A stretch of 64,000 nt of DNA from Cuniculiplasma sp052315315 (GCA_052315315.1 JBLSDE010000004.1:19070-83069), one strand, 5' to 3'. Shown: positions 1 through 8,723, numbered from the stretch's first letter. The notes: a model not told the origin generated them from the sequence alone. A program made the numbers and translations.

Positions 1-306
1 ACAGGAGAATCACTTAAAAAATCACTTGGTTATCATCTGAGAAATAAGGCCAGCAGAACAATAATTTTTATTCTTCTCAATAAGGGAACGGTAGCGGAAG
101 GAAAGCTTAAGGAGCGGGTAGGTAGCAGCTGGGAAGATTCCATTAAGTCGCTGATGGAAGAAAACATTGTAGTAAAGGATGGTCAGCAATTCAGATTAAA
201 AGATCCAGAAAATATAAGAGAATTTATAAAACGCTCAAGGAAGAGCTTCATTGAAGAACTGGCAGATAGCCTTATAGATCTTTTTGACGAATGGAAGGAA
301 GATTAG
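1..306 (+). CDS. Winged-helix transcriptional regulator, C-terminal part
   Basis: This is an open frame entering from the left edge. The visible 101 residues hold a helix-turn-helix of winged type: a segment reading ASRTIIFILLNKGTVAEGKL, then a recognition-like helix (SSWEDSIKSLMEENIVV) and a wing. It is followed by a charged helical tail ending in FDEWKED. The pattern suggests a two-domain ArsR/MarR-like regulator in which this is the second domain. The N-terminus lies outside the window, so the family cannot be fixed. Its stop overlaps the converging gene on the other strand by 4 bases. Confidence 0.6.
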   Translation, partial: TGESLKKSLGYHLRNKASRTIIFILLNKGTVAEGKLKERVGSSWEDSIKSLMEENIVVKDGQQFRLKDPENIREFIKRSRKSFIEELADSLIDLFDEWKED

Positions 307-1238
307 TATGATTTCTTCCTGTAAGATATGTAACCGGCACCAATAAGTAAACTGCCAAGTATTATACCTCCACCAAAGGCATAAAGGTTGCTTTCAATTT
401 CTCCTATTGCCTGTATAATTGGAGTAGAAATATCAACAGTTTTCAGGGGGAATGAACTGGGTAATGTTACATAGGGATCATAGCTAATGTTGTTGTATTT
501 TCCTGAGTAGGGTATAATAAGATAGTAAACATAGAATCTATAAACATGATAGAATATAATGGTCGCATTCATCTCCTGCCCGTTATCAACATAATGAGAG
601 TTCAATGAGAATATGATCGTCTGCCTTGTTTGGTTAAAAGGCATCACCAGTCCATTAAAATTCATTTTCATTCTTTTTTCATCGAATCTCTCTCTCATAC
701 CTGGCTTAAATCCCTTTCCCTGATAGATTGCAATTGGTATTACTAAGTCACCAGAAAGGTTTCTTGTATCGTGTATACTGAACTGGTATGAAACTGAAAG
801 ACTATTTGTATCGTTTATTGTCAATGTGGTATTATTTGTACCATTCATTTCCAGAATCTTCGAAACCTTGGTTATATTTACCGTTATATTTTGATATTCC
901 AGAGCGATTTTAAAAAAGTTGTTTCTTGAATTCGGAGATATTCCAGTTAATCCTATTCTCCCACTCACATTTGTGTGGTAACTGTAATTTAGTTTACCTT
1001 TTGAGGTCATATGCCAGTGAAGATGGGGGTAAACATTTTTAAATCCCTCATTTGAATAGAACCTCAGAAAATTAGGGCCGAAGAAATTCATAGTAGTGTT
1101 CCCACCATTCAAGGAAATATTCATTCCTGGGGAAGGCCCAAATGACATATGTGCCCCATCTGGGCTATGATTGTATGGAACCGCAACAGGTACCATCATA
1201 AGGGATGCAACCAGAATGATTAGTAATGCTTTCAACAT
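303..1238 (-). CDS. Secreted protein anchored by a C-terminal membrane helix
   Basis: I do not recognise a family. The chosen ATG at 1238 begins directly with a hydrophobic signal segment (MLKALLIILVASLMMVPVAV); the frame stays open 13 codons further up, but that extension breaks the signal peptide layout. The middle part is beta-rich with many Asn-x-Ser/Thr sequons, as expected for an outer-face archaeal glycoprotein. Near the end there is one membrane helix (FGGGIILGSLLIGAGYISY) followed by a short basic RKK tail, so the bulk should face outside. A second protein of the same general build lies at 3924-4610. It may be a small surface-layer or binding protein; that is inference. Confidence 0.7.
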   Translation of the reverse strand: MLKALLIILVASLMMVPVAVPYNHSPDGAHMSFGPSPGMNISLNGGNTTMNFFGPNFLRFYSNEGFKNVYPHLHWHMTSKGKLNYSYHTNVSGRIGLTGISPNSRNNFFKIALEYQNITVNITKVSKILEMNGTNNTTLTINDTNSLSVSYQFSIHDTRNLSGDLVIPIAIYQGKGFKPGMRERFDEKRMKMNFNGLVMPFNQTRQTIIFSLNSHYVDNGQEMNATIIFYHVYRFYVYYLIIPYSGKYNNISYDPYVTLPSSFPLKTVDISTPIIQAIGEIESNLYAFGGGIILGSLLIGAGYISYRKKSY

Positions 1239-1282
1239 AAAAGTATATTTTGGACTATTAAACGTTTTTTGGTACAATCGTT

Positions 1283-1459
1283 TTAAGAGAACTCTTCTTC
1301 AAGTTCTATTATAACCTGGTTAAGAACATCTTCAAATGTTACACCAGAGTATTCTCTTAACCCTCCCATTTCAGTTCTAAGCCTGGCGATGTAATTTTCA
1401 CCATTTTCCTTTTCCTCGTCTTCCTTAGATAATTCGATGTTGCATATCATCTCCTGCAT
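1283..1459 (-). CDS. Small acidic protein, 58 aa
   Basis: This short frame reads M-Q-E-M-I-C-N-I-E-L and so on, ending in ELEEEFS. It is rich in Glu and has a predicted C-terminal helix (GVTFEDVLNQVIIELEEEF). Codon use looks like that of neighbours, and it fills an otherwise empty gap between two minus-strand genes. A second in-frame ATG three codons in is possible. The fold could be a small ribbon-helix-helix or antitoxin-like protein, but no diagnostic motif is visible. Function unknown. Confidence 0.5.
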   Translation of the reverse strand: MQEMICNIELSKEDEEKENGENYIARLRTEMGGLREYSGVTFEDVLNQVIIELEEEFS

Positions 1460-1545
1460 AAAAACACCTGATTCCGTATGAATACTCCATTATTTAACGA
1501 TTACTTTAAACCATAGTAAGAAAATATAGATTTTACACTAAGTGT

Positions 1546-2559
1546 TTAAAATTTAATAAACACCTTACCAAGATTTTTCCTGTTTTTTATGTCCTCAAAG
1601 GCCTTGTTTACTTCATCTATAGTTATCGTACTTGAAACAACTGCCTTGATCTTACCCTTTGCAGACATTTCAAGAGCCCTTTCAAGATCATACCTTGTGG
1701 ATGAGATGCTTCCGTGAACACTGTTTCCCTTCAGAATCAGTATTCCCAGAGGGATTTTTGGTGCCCCTGGTGTTAAATTTCCAACCACCACCATTTTTCC
1801 TCCAAATGCCAGAGATCTAAAGGAATCAGTGAATGTGGCATCTCCCGTATTCTCAAGGGATATGTGCGAGCCCTCAGGCCATATCTCCTTTACCTTCTTG
1901 CTAAACCCTTCACCAGCACTTATTACATGATCAGCACCAAGTTTATAGAGATCCTCTTTCTTCCATTCTGAGCTTGTTACAGCCATTACTTCTGCACCGT
2001 AGGCCTTTGCAATCTGTATTGCATGGGAACCTACTCCACCCCCTGCACCAGTAATAAGGACACGTTTTCCTTCGCTTATGCCACCGACAGTATCAAGGGC
2101 ATGTATTACCATCCCTGTAACGCATGCGGCAATAGTTGAAAGTTCCTCTGGAACAGACTGGGGAACCTTAACAAGGCTTCTTTGGTCTATCTTAACAAAT
2201 TTTGAGTAGGCCCCATCTATGTTTTCTCCCAGGGTTTTCTTGTACTGGCATAAGTTTTCTTTCCCAGATATACAATTTTCGCAATGACCACATGGGACAT
2301 ATATTAGACTTGATACTCTGTCGCCCTTCTTAAAGTAATCTGCTCCATCACCCACTTCCCTTATAATCCCTGAAACCTCATGGCCTGGAACAATGGGAAG
2401 GTTCAGTCTTGGGAAAAAACCATCCCTTGTAAGTATGTCTCTGTAACATATCCCCGTGAATTTTTGCTCTATAATGACATCGTTTACTCCTGGTTCAGGT
2501 ATATTCCTTTCCTCAATTTCCATGCTTTTTCCTATTTCCTTTATAACTGTTGTTTTCAC
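1546..2559 (-). CDS. Zinc-dependent alcohol dehydrogenase (MDR family)
   Basis: A 337-residue medium-chain dehydrogenase/reductase that should oxidise an alcohol or reduce an aldehyde or enoyl compound with NAD(P). The N-terminal GroES-like domain carries catalytic zinc ligand Cys38 and the GHE motif at 59-61. A structural zinc lobe has Cys90, Cys93, Cys96 and Cys104. The Rossmann half has GAGGGVGSHAIQIAKAYGA. Length and motifs fit the Sulfolobus/Thermoplasma type; acryloyl-CoA reductase-like members look similar, so the substrate is open. It is divergent from the ThiF-like gene, with a promoter gap of about 45 bases between them. Confidence 0.88.
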   Translation of the reverse strand: MKTTVIKEIGKSMEIEERNIPEPGVNDVIIEQKFTGICYRDILTRDGFFPRLNLPIVPGHEVSGIIREVGDGADYFKKGDRVSSLIYVPCGHCENCISGKENLCQYKKTLGENIDGAYSKFVKIDQRSLVKVPQSVPEELSTIAACVTGMVIHALDTVGGISEGKRVLITGAGGGVGSHAIQIAKAYGAEVMAVTSSEWKKEDLYKLGADHVISAGEGFSKKVKEIWPEGSHISLENTGDATFTDSFRSLAFGGKMVVVGNLTPGAPKIPLGILILKGNSVHGSISSTRYDLERALEMSAKGKIKAVVSSTITIDEVNKAFEDIKNRKNLGKVFIKF

Positions 2560-2604
2560 ATTTAGACAAGGGTTTATTCCTATTTATGAATTGCCAGTTT
2601 TGAT

Positions 2605-3321
2605 ATGGGTTCAGATCGAAGGGATAAGATAATAGCAATTATTGGGTGTGGAGGAAACGGACAGATTGCCTCCCAGATTTTATCATCATTAGGTTATTCC
2701 ATTATTCTCACAGACGGAGACTCAGTTGCCAGGTCAGATCTGCCAAGGCAAAGTCTTTTCTCTGAAAAGGATGTAGGTAAAAACAAGTCAAAGGTGTGTG
2801 CAGAAAAGATAGGGTGCCTGAGCAATAATGAGAACATAAGGTATGAGCCGGTATATCTGGATTCTTATAACATTGAAGATATATTAAAGGATGTTGATTT
2901 AATAATTGACGCAACGGACTCTTTTATTACCAGAAAATTGATGAATGAATTTTCGGTGAAGTATAAAATACCCTTGATATTCAGCTCGAGTTTCGGAAGC
3001 TTTGGGCAGATCAAATGCGTGATTCCTCACGAAACCTCTTGCCTGCAATGTCTCTTCGGAGAGGGTGAAATGTCACCCCTGAACTGCCATTATGATCGCG
3101 TACTTCCCTATGTTCCACAAAACATCTCCGCCTATATAGCAGGATTTGCAGAAAATATACTTATGAATGGGAAGCTCGATGGAAGTTTGTACTTTTTCGA
3201 TTTCAACAACGTAAAAATTGAAAAATTTACGGTTCACATTAGGGATAACTGCAGTGTGTGCAGATCTGGGAAATATAAATATCTAGAGGAAAGGAAAATA
3301 CAAGGGAGGCAGATAATATGA
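2605..3321 (+). CDS. ThiF/MoeB/HesA-type E1-like adenylyltransferase
   Basis: A 238-residue member of the ubiquitin-activating (E1-like) family. The nucleotide-binding glycine loop is GCGGNG at residues 14-19, followed by an acidic strand end (LTDGDS) and the adenylation segment DLIIDATDSFITR. A structural zinc site is formed by Cys146/Cys149 (CLQC) and Cys216/Cys219 (CSVC). Proteins like this adenylate the C-terminus of a ubiquitin-like sulfur carrier (SAMP, ThiS, MoaD) for tRNA thiolation, cofactor synthesis or protein conjugation. It is shorter than MoeB and has no rhodanese domain. It overlaps the HAD gene by 4 bases, so the two are probably cotranscribed. Confidence 0.85.
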   Translation: MGSDRRDKIIAIIGCGGNGQIASQILSSLGYSIILTDGDSVARSDLPRQSLFSEKDVGKNKSKVCAEKIGCLSNNENIRYEPVYLDSYNIEDILKDVDLIIDATDSFITRKLMNEFSVKYKIPLIFSSSFGSFGQIKCVIPHETSCLQCLFGEGEMSPLNCHYDRVLPYVPQNISAYIAGFAENILMNGKLDGSLYFFDFNNVKIEKFTVHIRDNCSVCRSGKYKYLEERKIQGRQII

Positions 3322-3932
3322 AGAATGAGATAAAAGGAGTCATATTTGATCTAGACGGAACTCTTCTGGATTCGTTCTCTGTGAGAGTGGATTCATGGCA
3401 TCGGGCACTTTATAAGAATGGCCATGATATAGAAAAATCAAAAATAGAACCTTTAATTGGTCTTCCTGGTACATCACTCGCTTCCATCTTTTCTTCAAGT
3501 CCTGAAAAGGTTGAAACCGATGAAGAGAAAATATTCAGGGAAAGATTAAATGAAGTTGGATTCTTTCCGGACGTTCCATCCACTCTGGGAAGATTGGACG
3601 AACTTAACATCAAATGGTTGGTTGTAACTTCTGCCAGAAGGTCATTTGTAGACCTTATTCCGATCCTTCCTGAAAAGGTTATAACAATAGACGACGTTAC
3701 CCTTGGTAAGCCTAATGTAGAGCCATATGAAAATGCCGCGAACTTGATGAATTTGGAACCAAAGAATATTTTAGTTGTTGGGGATTCCATCAATGATATT
3801 ATTCCTGCAAAGAAATTGGGAATGCTGTCAGTTCTTGTAACCCACGGAATGAAAAAGGACATACAGATTCAGGATTTAACCGTGGAGGAAATTTCCCATA
3901 TATTGAAAATCATAACAGATTTATCAAAATGA
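3318..3932 (+). CDS. HAD-superfamily phosphatase
   Basis: A 204-residue haloacid-dehalogenase hydrolase. Motif I is FDLDGT with the nucleophile Asp11 and the acid/base Asp13. Motif II lies in LVVTSAR, the motif III lysine in the GKPNVEPY segment, and motif IV is VVGDSINDI. A small helical cap sits between motifs I and II, which places it near phosphoglycolate phosphatase or beta-phosphoglucomutase. The substrate cannot be told from sequence. It starts on ATGA overlapping the E1-like gene and ends 9 bases into the converging gene. Confidence 0.88.
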   Translation: MKNEIKGVIFDLDGTLLDSFSVRVDSWHRALYKNGHDIEKSKIEPLIGLPGTSLASIFSSSPEKVETDEEKIFRERLNEVGFFPDVPSTLGRLDELNIKWLVVTSARRSFVDLIPILPEKVITIDDVTLGKPNVEPYENAANLMNLEPKNILVVGDSINDIIPAKKLGMLSVLVTHGMKKDIQIQDLTVEEISHILKIITDLSK

Positions 3933-4610
3933 AGGAAGGCTCCATGTATTTCCAAGGAACCGGAATGAAAGATTTCCTGGATCAGATCCCAATTGGGAGC
4001 TGGTTATGTTTCCTATTAAACTCACGGTACCCGAGAAGAAGTTTCCATTTCCAGTGGATGTAAGGTTTCCAAGAAACTTATTCCCAGCATAAAGGGAGAC
4101 TTCGAGGAAAGTTGCAACTATAGGAATAACCCCATTCAAGACTAATTTTGTTGTATTATTATTTGTTTTCAAAAGATATGCATTCGTAAATAGAGGTGGT
4201 ATTAAGGTCGATATGTTTTGTCTATCTGTGCTCAAGTTCATACCCGATAAAAATTCCGAAACCACTGCAAGAAAAACATATTCAATCGAGTGAAAGGACC
4301 AGCCATCAATCTTCATTTTTGTTGTGTTTAATGGAAGTGATAGGTTTGTACTTATTGAATTATCCGGGTTTATGGTAAGCACATTCTTCATAACATAAAC
4401 GCGGGAAGGTAAGAAACCAGAATTGGATGTGTTTAAACGAGTCTGAACATATACCTTTCCCTTCACTATTTCTAACTCTTTGAAGGTCATCTGTATACTC
4501 TTCAGATCATTTTCAGTTGTGATATAGATAGATGACGCTGAAATTATGAGGAATGAAGCCAAAATGGCAAAGGCTATCAAACTTACCATCTTGCTTATTT
4601 TAATGGTCAC
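3924..4610 (-). CDS. Membrane-anchored outer-face protein
   Basis: A 228-residue protein with one N-terminal hydrophobic segment (about residues 8-28, VSLIAFAILASFLIISASSI) and a beta-rich exported body with many Asn-x-Thr/Ser sequons. No C-terminal helix or catalytic motif is visible. It resembles small signal-anchored proteins common in thermoacidophilic archaea. Function unknown. An alternative start seven codons in (MVSLIAF) is possible. It converges with the HAD gene. Confidence 0.65.
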   Translation of the reverse strand: MTIKISKMVSLIAFAILASFLIISASSIYITTENDLKSIQMTFKELEIVKGKVYVQTRLNTSNSGFLPSRVYVMKNVLTINPDNSISTNLSLPLNTTKMKIDGWSFHSIEYVFLAVVSEFLSGMNLSTDRQNISTLIPPLFTNAYLLKTNNNTTKLVLNGVIPIVATFLEVSLYAGNKFLGNLTSTGNGNFFSGTVSLIGNITSSQLGSDPGNLSFRFLGNTWSLPSF

Positions 4611-4916
4611 AAATATAGATATAAATTAAATTAAATAAAGTTTTCACACTTTGAGGTTTCAATAATTCATACTTCTCCAATTAATGAAAATCTAATTTGG
4701 TAAAATGCTGATTTATACTTTTTTCAATAATGGGGAAGAGAAAAGTTAGTGAATATGACAAGATTCTAAATTTTCCGGCTATGTGTGAAATCCTTAGGAT
4801 TTTCTATTTGTACATTTCCCCCAAAACTTTTTAGCTTTAAACAAAATAATTATAAAACGCATAACAATCAGACATGATTATTTCTGCTCAAAAATTGGCT
4901 AAATAGGAATAAACGT
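4611..4916 (+). other. AT-rich intergenic region with a possible 34-codon ORF
   Basis: This gap lies between two divergently read genes and must hold both promoters; TATA-like stretches occur near both ends. Within it, 4730-4834 on the plus strand is an ATG-started frame of 34 codons with a basic start (MGKRKVSEYDKILNFP). It may be a small protein, a transposase fragment or chance. I see no repeat or RNA gene. Confidence 0.3.
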
Positions 4917-5915
4917 ATGATTTACATACTAACATCTTACAATTTGGGAAAGGCATTTATATTTCTAACTATTTTCTATATGTACGGTTACGGTTTTTTG
5001 AATGGGATAAACCACTGGGACAGCACTTATTATATAGCTATAGCAAGATATGGTTATCTCTCTCTGCAATCCCAGGCCTTTAGCCCAGTATTTCCATTTC
5101 TGATCAGATCTGTCGACTATGTGTTTCCAAGAGGATACGACTGGTTTGTGATTTCAGCAATCCTGATCGTGAATATTTTTGGAGAGGCCTTTGTTATTTA
5201 TCTTTACAGGAAAAGAGGTTACAAAATCTCCGTGCTGGTTGCAATATTTCCAGTTTTTCTGCTTTTTTCAACTATTCCATATTCAGATGACATATCTCTT
5301 TTCTTCATATGCCTGTTCATTGAAAGTACAGATGCTGCAGCTATTGGTGCTTTCTCATTTGCAATGGCCACATTTTTAAATCTTGCCTATGCAATTCCAT
5401 CTCTGATAATCAAGCTTAAAAGATGGTGGCTGTTTCCATTACCGGCCATTGTGGGAGTTGTAGCAGTTCTGGCATTCTGGCACTATGACGGATCACCATT
5501 CATTTACTTCACAATAGAGAGAAAATACTGGGGTGTGTTTTTTGGAACACCCATTATACAAGGAGGAAGTATAATGTCCTCATATCTTCATTATGGAATC
5601 CCATCAATAGTCTATTTAATGAGAAATTACATCTTTTTTGCAATTTTCCTTTTTGGTTCATATTTACTGGCAAAATCAAAGACAAGAAAAAACATATTCC
5701 TTTCAGTTTATACATTTTCCATAGAGATTCCTCTACTATTTGTGGTAGGCGTTCCTGAATTTTCCATCCCAAGGCTTTTGCTTCCTGCTTTCCCGGCCCT
5801 CTTTCCATATGCAGATTACGTCAAAACCAATCGTTTTATATTTTTTTATGTTATAATAGGAATTCTGCTTGGCGTGATATTTACTGTGTGGCAATATAAA
5901 TCATTTTTCTCATAA
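4917..5915 (+). CDS. PIG-V-like GT-C mannosyltransferase, integral membrane
   Basis: A 332-residue protein with about eight to nine membrane helices. Just after the first helix comes HWDSTYYIAIARYGY followed by FSPVFPFLIR. This matches the WD-x-x-x-(Y/F)-x-x-IA-x-x-GY and F-P-x-(Y/F)-P pattern of the PIG-V / GPI mannosyltransferase 2 family (GT-C fold), where the first-loop Asp is catalytic. It should use a lipid-linked sugar donor on the outer face of the membrane, probably in glycolipid or glycoprotein assembly. It is shorter than eukaryotic PIG-V, as archaeal members usually are. It stands alone with its own promoter. Confidence 0.7.
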   Translation: MIYILTSYNLGKAFIFLTIFYMYGYGFLNGINHWDSTYYIAIARYGYLSLQSQAFSPVFPFLIRSVDYVFPRGYDWFVISAILIVNIFGEAFVIYLYRKRGYKISVLVAIFPVFLLFSTIPYSDDISLFFICLFIESTDAAAIGAFSFAMATFLNLAYAIPSLIIKLKRWWLFPLPAIVGVVAVLAFWHYDGSPFIYFTIERKYWGVFFGTPIIQGGSIMSSYLHYGIPSIVYLMRNYIFFAIFLFGSYLLAKSKTRKNIFLSVYTFSIEIPLLFVVGVPEFSIPRLLLPAFPALFPYADYVKTNRFIFFYVIIGILLGVIFTVWQYKSFFS

Positions 5916-5996
5916 GATCATGAATATTTTCTATTTTTCCATATAAAATTTCTCCTTAACTACATACCGGTCATCTTTAATCCTTGTTGCGCATTT

Positions 5997-6016
5997 GTAA
6001 TGTAAAGTAATGTAAA
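5997..6016 (+). repeat. Exact tandem 10-bp repeat in the promoter of the next gene
   Basis: The ten bases GTAATGTAAA occur twice head to tail, one helical turn apart, followed by a looser third copy. They lie about 30-50 bases before the start of the gene at 6047. Direct repeats on one helix face suit a ribbon-helix-helix regulator, and the next gene looks like one. Confidence 0.5.
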
Positions 6017-6046
6017 TGTTTTTGTAAAATAAATTAATATTGGAAT

Positions 6047-6346
6047 ATGGGAAAAATCGGACTTAAAATCGAATCAAGTACATATGAGAAGTTGAAGTTT
6101 TTAAAAACCAGATTTGATTTTGTCTATGAATACAACCTTTCCTGGGATGAATTTTTTCAAGCCATTGTAAGGGACAGCATATTCATTCTGGCACAAGATA
6201 TATTAAATTCAAAGAATGGCGAACTTAAATTGGATGAAATATTCGATTTATTAGTAGGCAAGGACCAGGAATTAAGAAAATATGTAAAGTCTCACAAGAA
6301 TATCAACAACATATATGGAAATGGAAAACAGAAGGAGGTTGAGTAA
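6047..6346 (+). CDS. Small protein with ribbon-helix-helix-like N-terminus
   Basis: A 99-residue protein. Its first 45 residues have a strand (KIGLKIES), a helix (STYEKLKFLKTRF) and a second helix (SWDEFFQAIVRDS), the order seen in RHH/CopG DNA-binding domains and type II antitoxins. A Lys-rich helical tail follows. The stop codon abuts the GTG of the next gene and a strong GGAGGT lies just before it, so the two genes are translationally linked. The DNA-binding role is inferred from the layout and the repeats upstream, not from a clear family match. Confidence 0.6.
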   Translation: MGKIGLKIESSTYEKLKFLKTRFDFVYEYNLSWDEFFQAIVRDSIFILAQDILNSKNGELKLDEIFDLLVGKDQELRKYVKSHKNINNIYGNGKQKEVE

Positions 6347-7066
6347 GTGGTAAAATCCAATTCTGAACCTGAGGTAAGGGTAGTATTCCATAATTCTGGA
6401 AAGAGAAAAGGTCATCGGATCAATGTTGTCAGAAAGGAGAGATTGCTGGCTTCCATGAAATATGCCATACTGAGTCTGTTCTTCATTCTTGTCTGGTTTA
6501 CCTCACTTCCCTTTATAAGGAACTATATTGGATTGGATATTGCACTATACCTGACAATTTCAATATTGGCATTTTTAGCCTTACTGTTTTACATTGTTTT
6601 TATGAATAAAAAAAATCGCATAAAAGATAAGAGTCAAACGCCCATACTATTCCTGTCCCTGACTTCACTTGAATCATTAATTCTTTATCTAATTCTTATC
6701 TTTACCCCGAAATTTGTAATCGAGATGAATTTTATTTCAGTTATCATACCAGAACTATTTGCCATATTCTTCTTTTCTGTAATTACATCTGGATATTCCT
6801 TCAACAAAAGATTCACAAAAGTATCCTTCGAAACCTCCATAAAAATCAGTGGAGATAAGGAGGGAAATGTCAAAAGCATAGAAAGAAGCGATCTGATAGA
6901 TGATAACATTGCATCCACCATTCAGGATAGAATTAGCGGAAGGATTACTGATGAAGAATTCCAGAATCGCTTAAATCAGCTGGACAATCAGAGACAGCTC
7001 ATAGCTAGAAAAATTGTTGAGGCTATAGAGAAAAAATACGAAGGGAGAAAGGGGGATAAATCCTGA
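6347..7066 (+). CDS. Four-helix membrane protein with SHOCT-like tail
   Basis: A 239-residue protein starting at GTG directly after the preceding stop, with GGAGGT 7 bases upstream. After a basic N-terminus there are about four membrane helices between residues 35 and 150. A cytoplasmic C-terminal part follows, with IQDRISGRITDEEFQNRLNQ, which fits the short SHOCT pattern (helix, G-x-I-T-x-E-E-F, helix). SHOCT domains usually mediate oligomerisation. The membrane partner may be controlled by the small RHH-like protein before it; that is inference. Function unknown. Confidence 0.65.
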   Translation: MVKSNSEPEVRVVFHNSGKRKGHRINVVRKERLLASMKYAILSLFFILVWFTSLPFIRNYIGLDIALYLTISILAFLALLFYIVFMNKKNRIKDKSQTPILFLSLTSLESLILYLILIFTPKFVIEMNFISVIIPELFAIFFFSVITSGYSFNKRFTKVSFETSIKISGDKEGNVKSIERSDLIDDNIASTIQDRISGRITDEEFQNRLNQLDNQRQLIARKIVEAIEKKYEGRKGDKS

Positions 7067-7302
7067 TGTGAAAAGCCCTTTCCTTTTGCATTATTGGTCT
7101 TAGGAAATCAATTCCTGTCTGGAATTACTTATCCTTTAAATTTCCATTAAAAACATACTGAATTCAATTGCACATGCAGAATTTCTTCAATACAAATTGG
7201 ATTTAATATCTTCTTGAAAGGAAAACTGAAAAAACAGGTGCCTTTCATGTTATCCCTCCATTCATGGTTAAATTTAACAAATTATTTTTAACAAAGTTTA
7301 TT

Positions 7303-7315
7303 ATCGAAATTCGAT
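7303..7315 (+). promoter_or_regulatory. Candidate PadR operator
   Basis: Inverted repeat ATCGAA-A-TTCGAT ends nine bases before the PadR start codon. It lies about 20 bases after an AT-rich TATA-like stretch (7281-7290), that is, over the expected transcription start. PadR regulators commonly repress their own operon from such sites. The assignment to this PadR is inference. Confidence 0.45.
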
Positions 7316-7324
7316 TTATCAGGC

Positions 7325-7732
7325 ATGCGAGGTGGAATGCTAAAGTACTGGATTCTGAAACTTCTAAGTAATAAACCGATGAACGGAGCTGAACTTATAA
7401 AGGAGGTTAATACTAGAAGTGGAGGGCACTGGAAACCCAGTCCTGGGAGTATTTATCCAGCTCTATCTTCCCTTGAGAGGAATGGACTTATAAAGAAGAA
7501 TGAGGAGGGTCGATATTTAATAACCGCAAAGGGTGAAGAGACCAGAAACGGAATGACAGATATCCTGGAAAACTTCAACGACAGGGAAGAAGAGGATGAC
7601 ATAATAGAGGGAACGGTTGCCAATCTCCGGTATATTAGAGAGGGAATTGAGGACAGGAGCATTCAAAGGAGTAAAACTAAAGTTTTAGAGGAGGAATGTA
7701 AAAATCTATTGGAGGCAATTAAAAATGAGTGA
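7325..7732 (+). CDS. PadR-family transcriptional regulator
   Basis: A 135-residue winged-helix protein of PadR type. The diagnostic stretch runs from LKYWILKLLSNKPMNGAELI through PSPGSIYPALSSLERNGLI to the wing (GRYLITAKG), with an acidic helical C-terminus for dimerisation. PadR proteins often repress linked drug-exporter genes and release DNA when they bind a ligand. It opens a three-gene operon with an ABC exporter: its last 8 bases overlap the ATP-binding subunit. A second ATG four codons in is an alternative start. Confidence 0.88.
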   Translation: MRGGMLKYWILKLLSNKPMNGAELIKEVNTRSGGHWKPSPGSIYPALSSLERNGLIKKNEEGRYLITAKGEETRNGMTDILENFNDREEEDDIIEGTVANLRYIREGIEDRSIQRSKTKVLEEECKNLLEAIKNE

Positions 7733-8723
7733 TGAAATAATAGTAGAAACAAAGGATCTTGTTAAGATATACCCAGGCGGAATAAGGGCGGTTCAGGGGA
7801 TAAACCTGGAAATCAAAAAGGGTGAAATTTATGGTTTTCTGGGTCCCAATGGAGCTGGAAAGAGCACGACCATAAAGATGCTTTCAACGTCTATAAAACC
7901 AACATCGGGAAGTGCCCGGATAATGGGTTACGACATTGTTAGGGATTCCATGAAGGTTAGACGAGCCATAGGCGTGGTACCTCAGGATCTCACAACCGAT
8001 GAAGACCTTAAAGGTATAGAGAATATTGAGATGGTGGCAAGATTTTATGATATACCTTCAAGAGAGGCCAGAGAAAAAGCCAAAGAATTATTGAGCCTTG
8101 TTGATCTTTCAGATTTTGGGGAAAAATATGTTAGTTCATATTCAGGAGGTATGAGAAAAAGACTGGAACTTGTGGTTGGACTGGTACACAACCCACAGGT
8201 ACTTTTCCTGGATGAGCCAACTCTTGGTTTGGATGTTCAAACCAGATCAAAGATGTGGGATTACATCAGGAAAATAAGAGAAGAACTGGGAGTTACAATT
8301 ATCCTAACCTCACACTATCTTGAGGAGGTTGACGAACTGGCAGACAGAATCTCCATAATTGATCACGGAAAGATAATTGTTACCGGAACCTCTGATGAAT
8401 TGAAAAGCAATCTTAAGGGAGATATCATTCAGGTTGAATTTTCTTCTGAGGAGGATGCTAACAAATTTGCCGCGTATGAAAATAAGATTGAATCTTCTTT
8501 TCCCCAACCTAAAGAGGTTAGAATGAAAGTTAAGGATGCAGATAGTGAACTTCCCGATATAATGAAGTATCTTGTAAATAACGGCATAAAACCCTTGAAA
8601 CTTAGTGTTCACAGACCTTCTCTTGACCAGGTATTCCTTGAATACACCGGAAGAGAGATCAGGGAGGAAGAAGGTGGAGATGTAAGAAAGATGGCAATGA
8701 ACATGAGGAGGTTGAGAAGATGA
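7725..8723 (+). CDS. ABC exporter ATP-binding subunit (DrrA/CcmA type)
   Basis: A 332-residue ATPase. Walker A is GPNGAGKST at residues 40-48, the signature motif YSGGMRKR, Walker B VLFLDEPTLGLD and the switch His in TSHYLEE. After the core comes a roughly 90-residue C-terminal domain of the kind (DUF4162) found in multidrug and antibiotic exporters. It energises the permease encoded immediately after it. The operon layout PadR-ATPase-permease points to export of a toxic or membrane-active compound. The substrate is unknown. Confidence 0.92.
   Translation: MSDEIIVETKDLVKIYPGGIRAVQGINLEIKKGEIYGFLGPNGAGKSTTIKMLSTSIKPTSGSARIMGYDIVRDSMKVRRAIGVVPQDLTTDEDLKGIENIEMVARFYDIPSREAREKAKELLSLVDLSDFGEKYVSSYSGGMRKRLELVVGLVHNPQVLFLDEPTLGLDVQTRSKMWDYIRKIREELGVTIILTSHYLEEVDELADRISIIDHGKIIVTGTSDELKSNLKGDIIQVEFSSEEDANKFAAYENKIESSFPQPKEVRMKVKDADSELPDIMKYLVNNGIKPLKLSVHRPSLDQVFLEYTGREIREEEGGDVRKMAMNMRRLRR

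Noticed and set aside
3410..3862. 150-codon antisense frame inside the HAD gene
   Set aside because: It lies fully opposite to a gene with clear HAD motifs and has no recognisable domain; it is a shadow frame.
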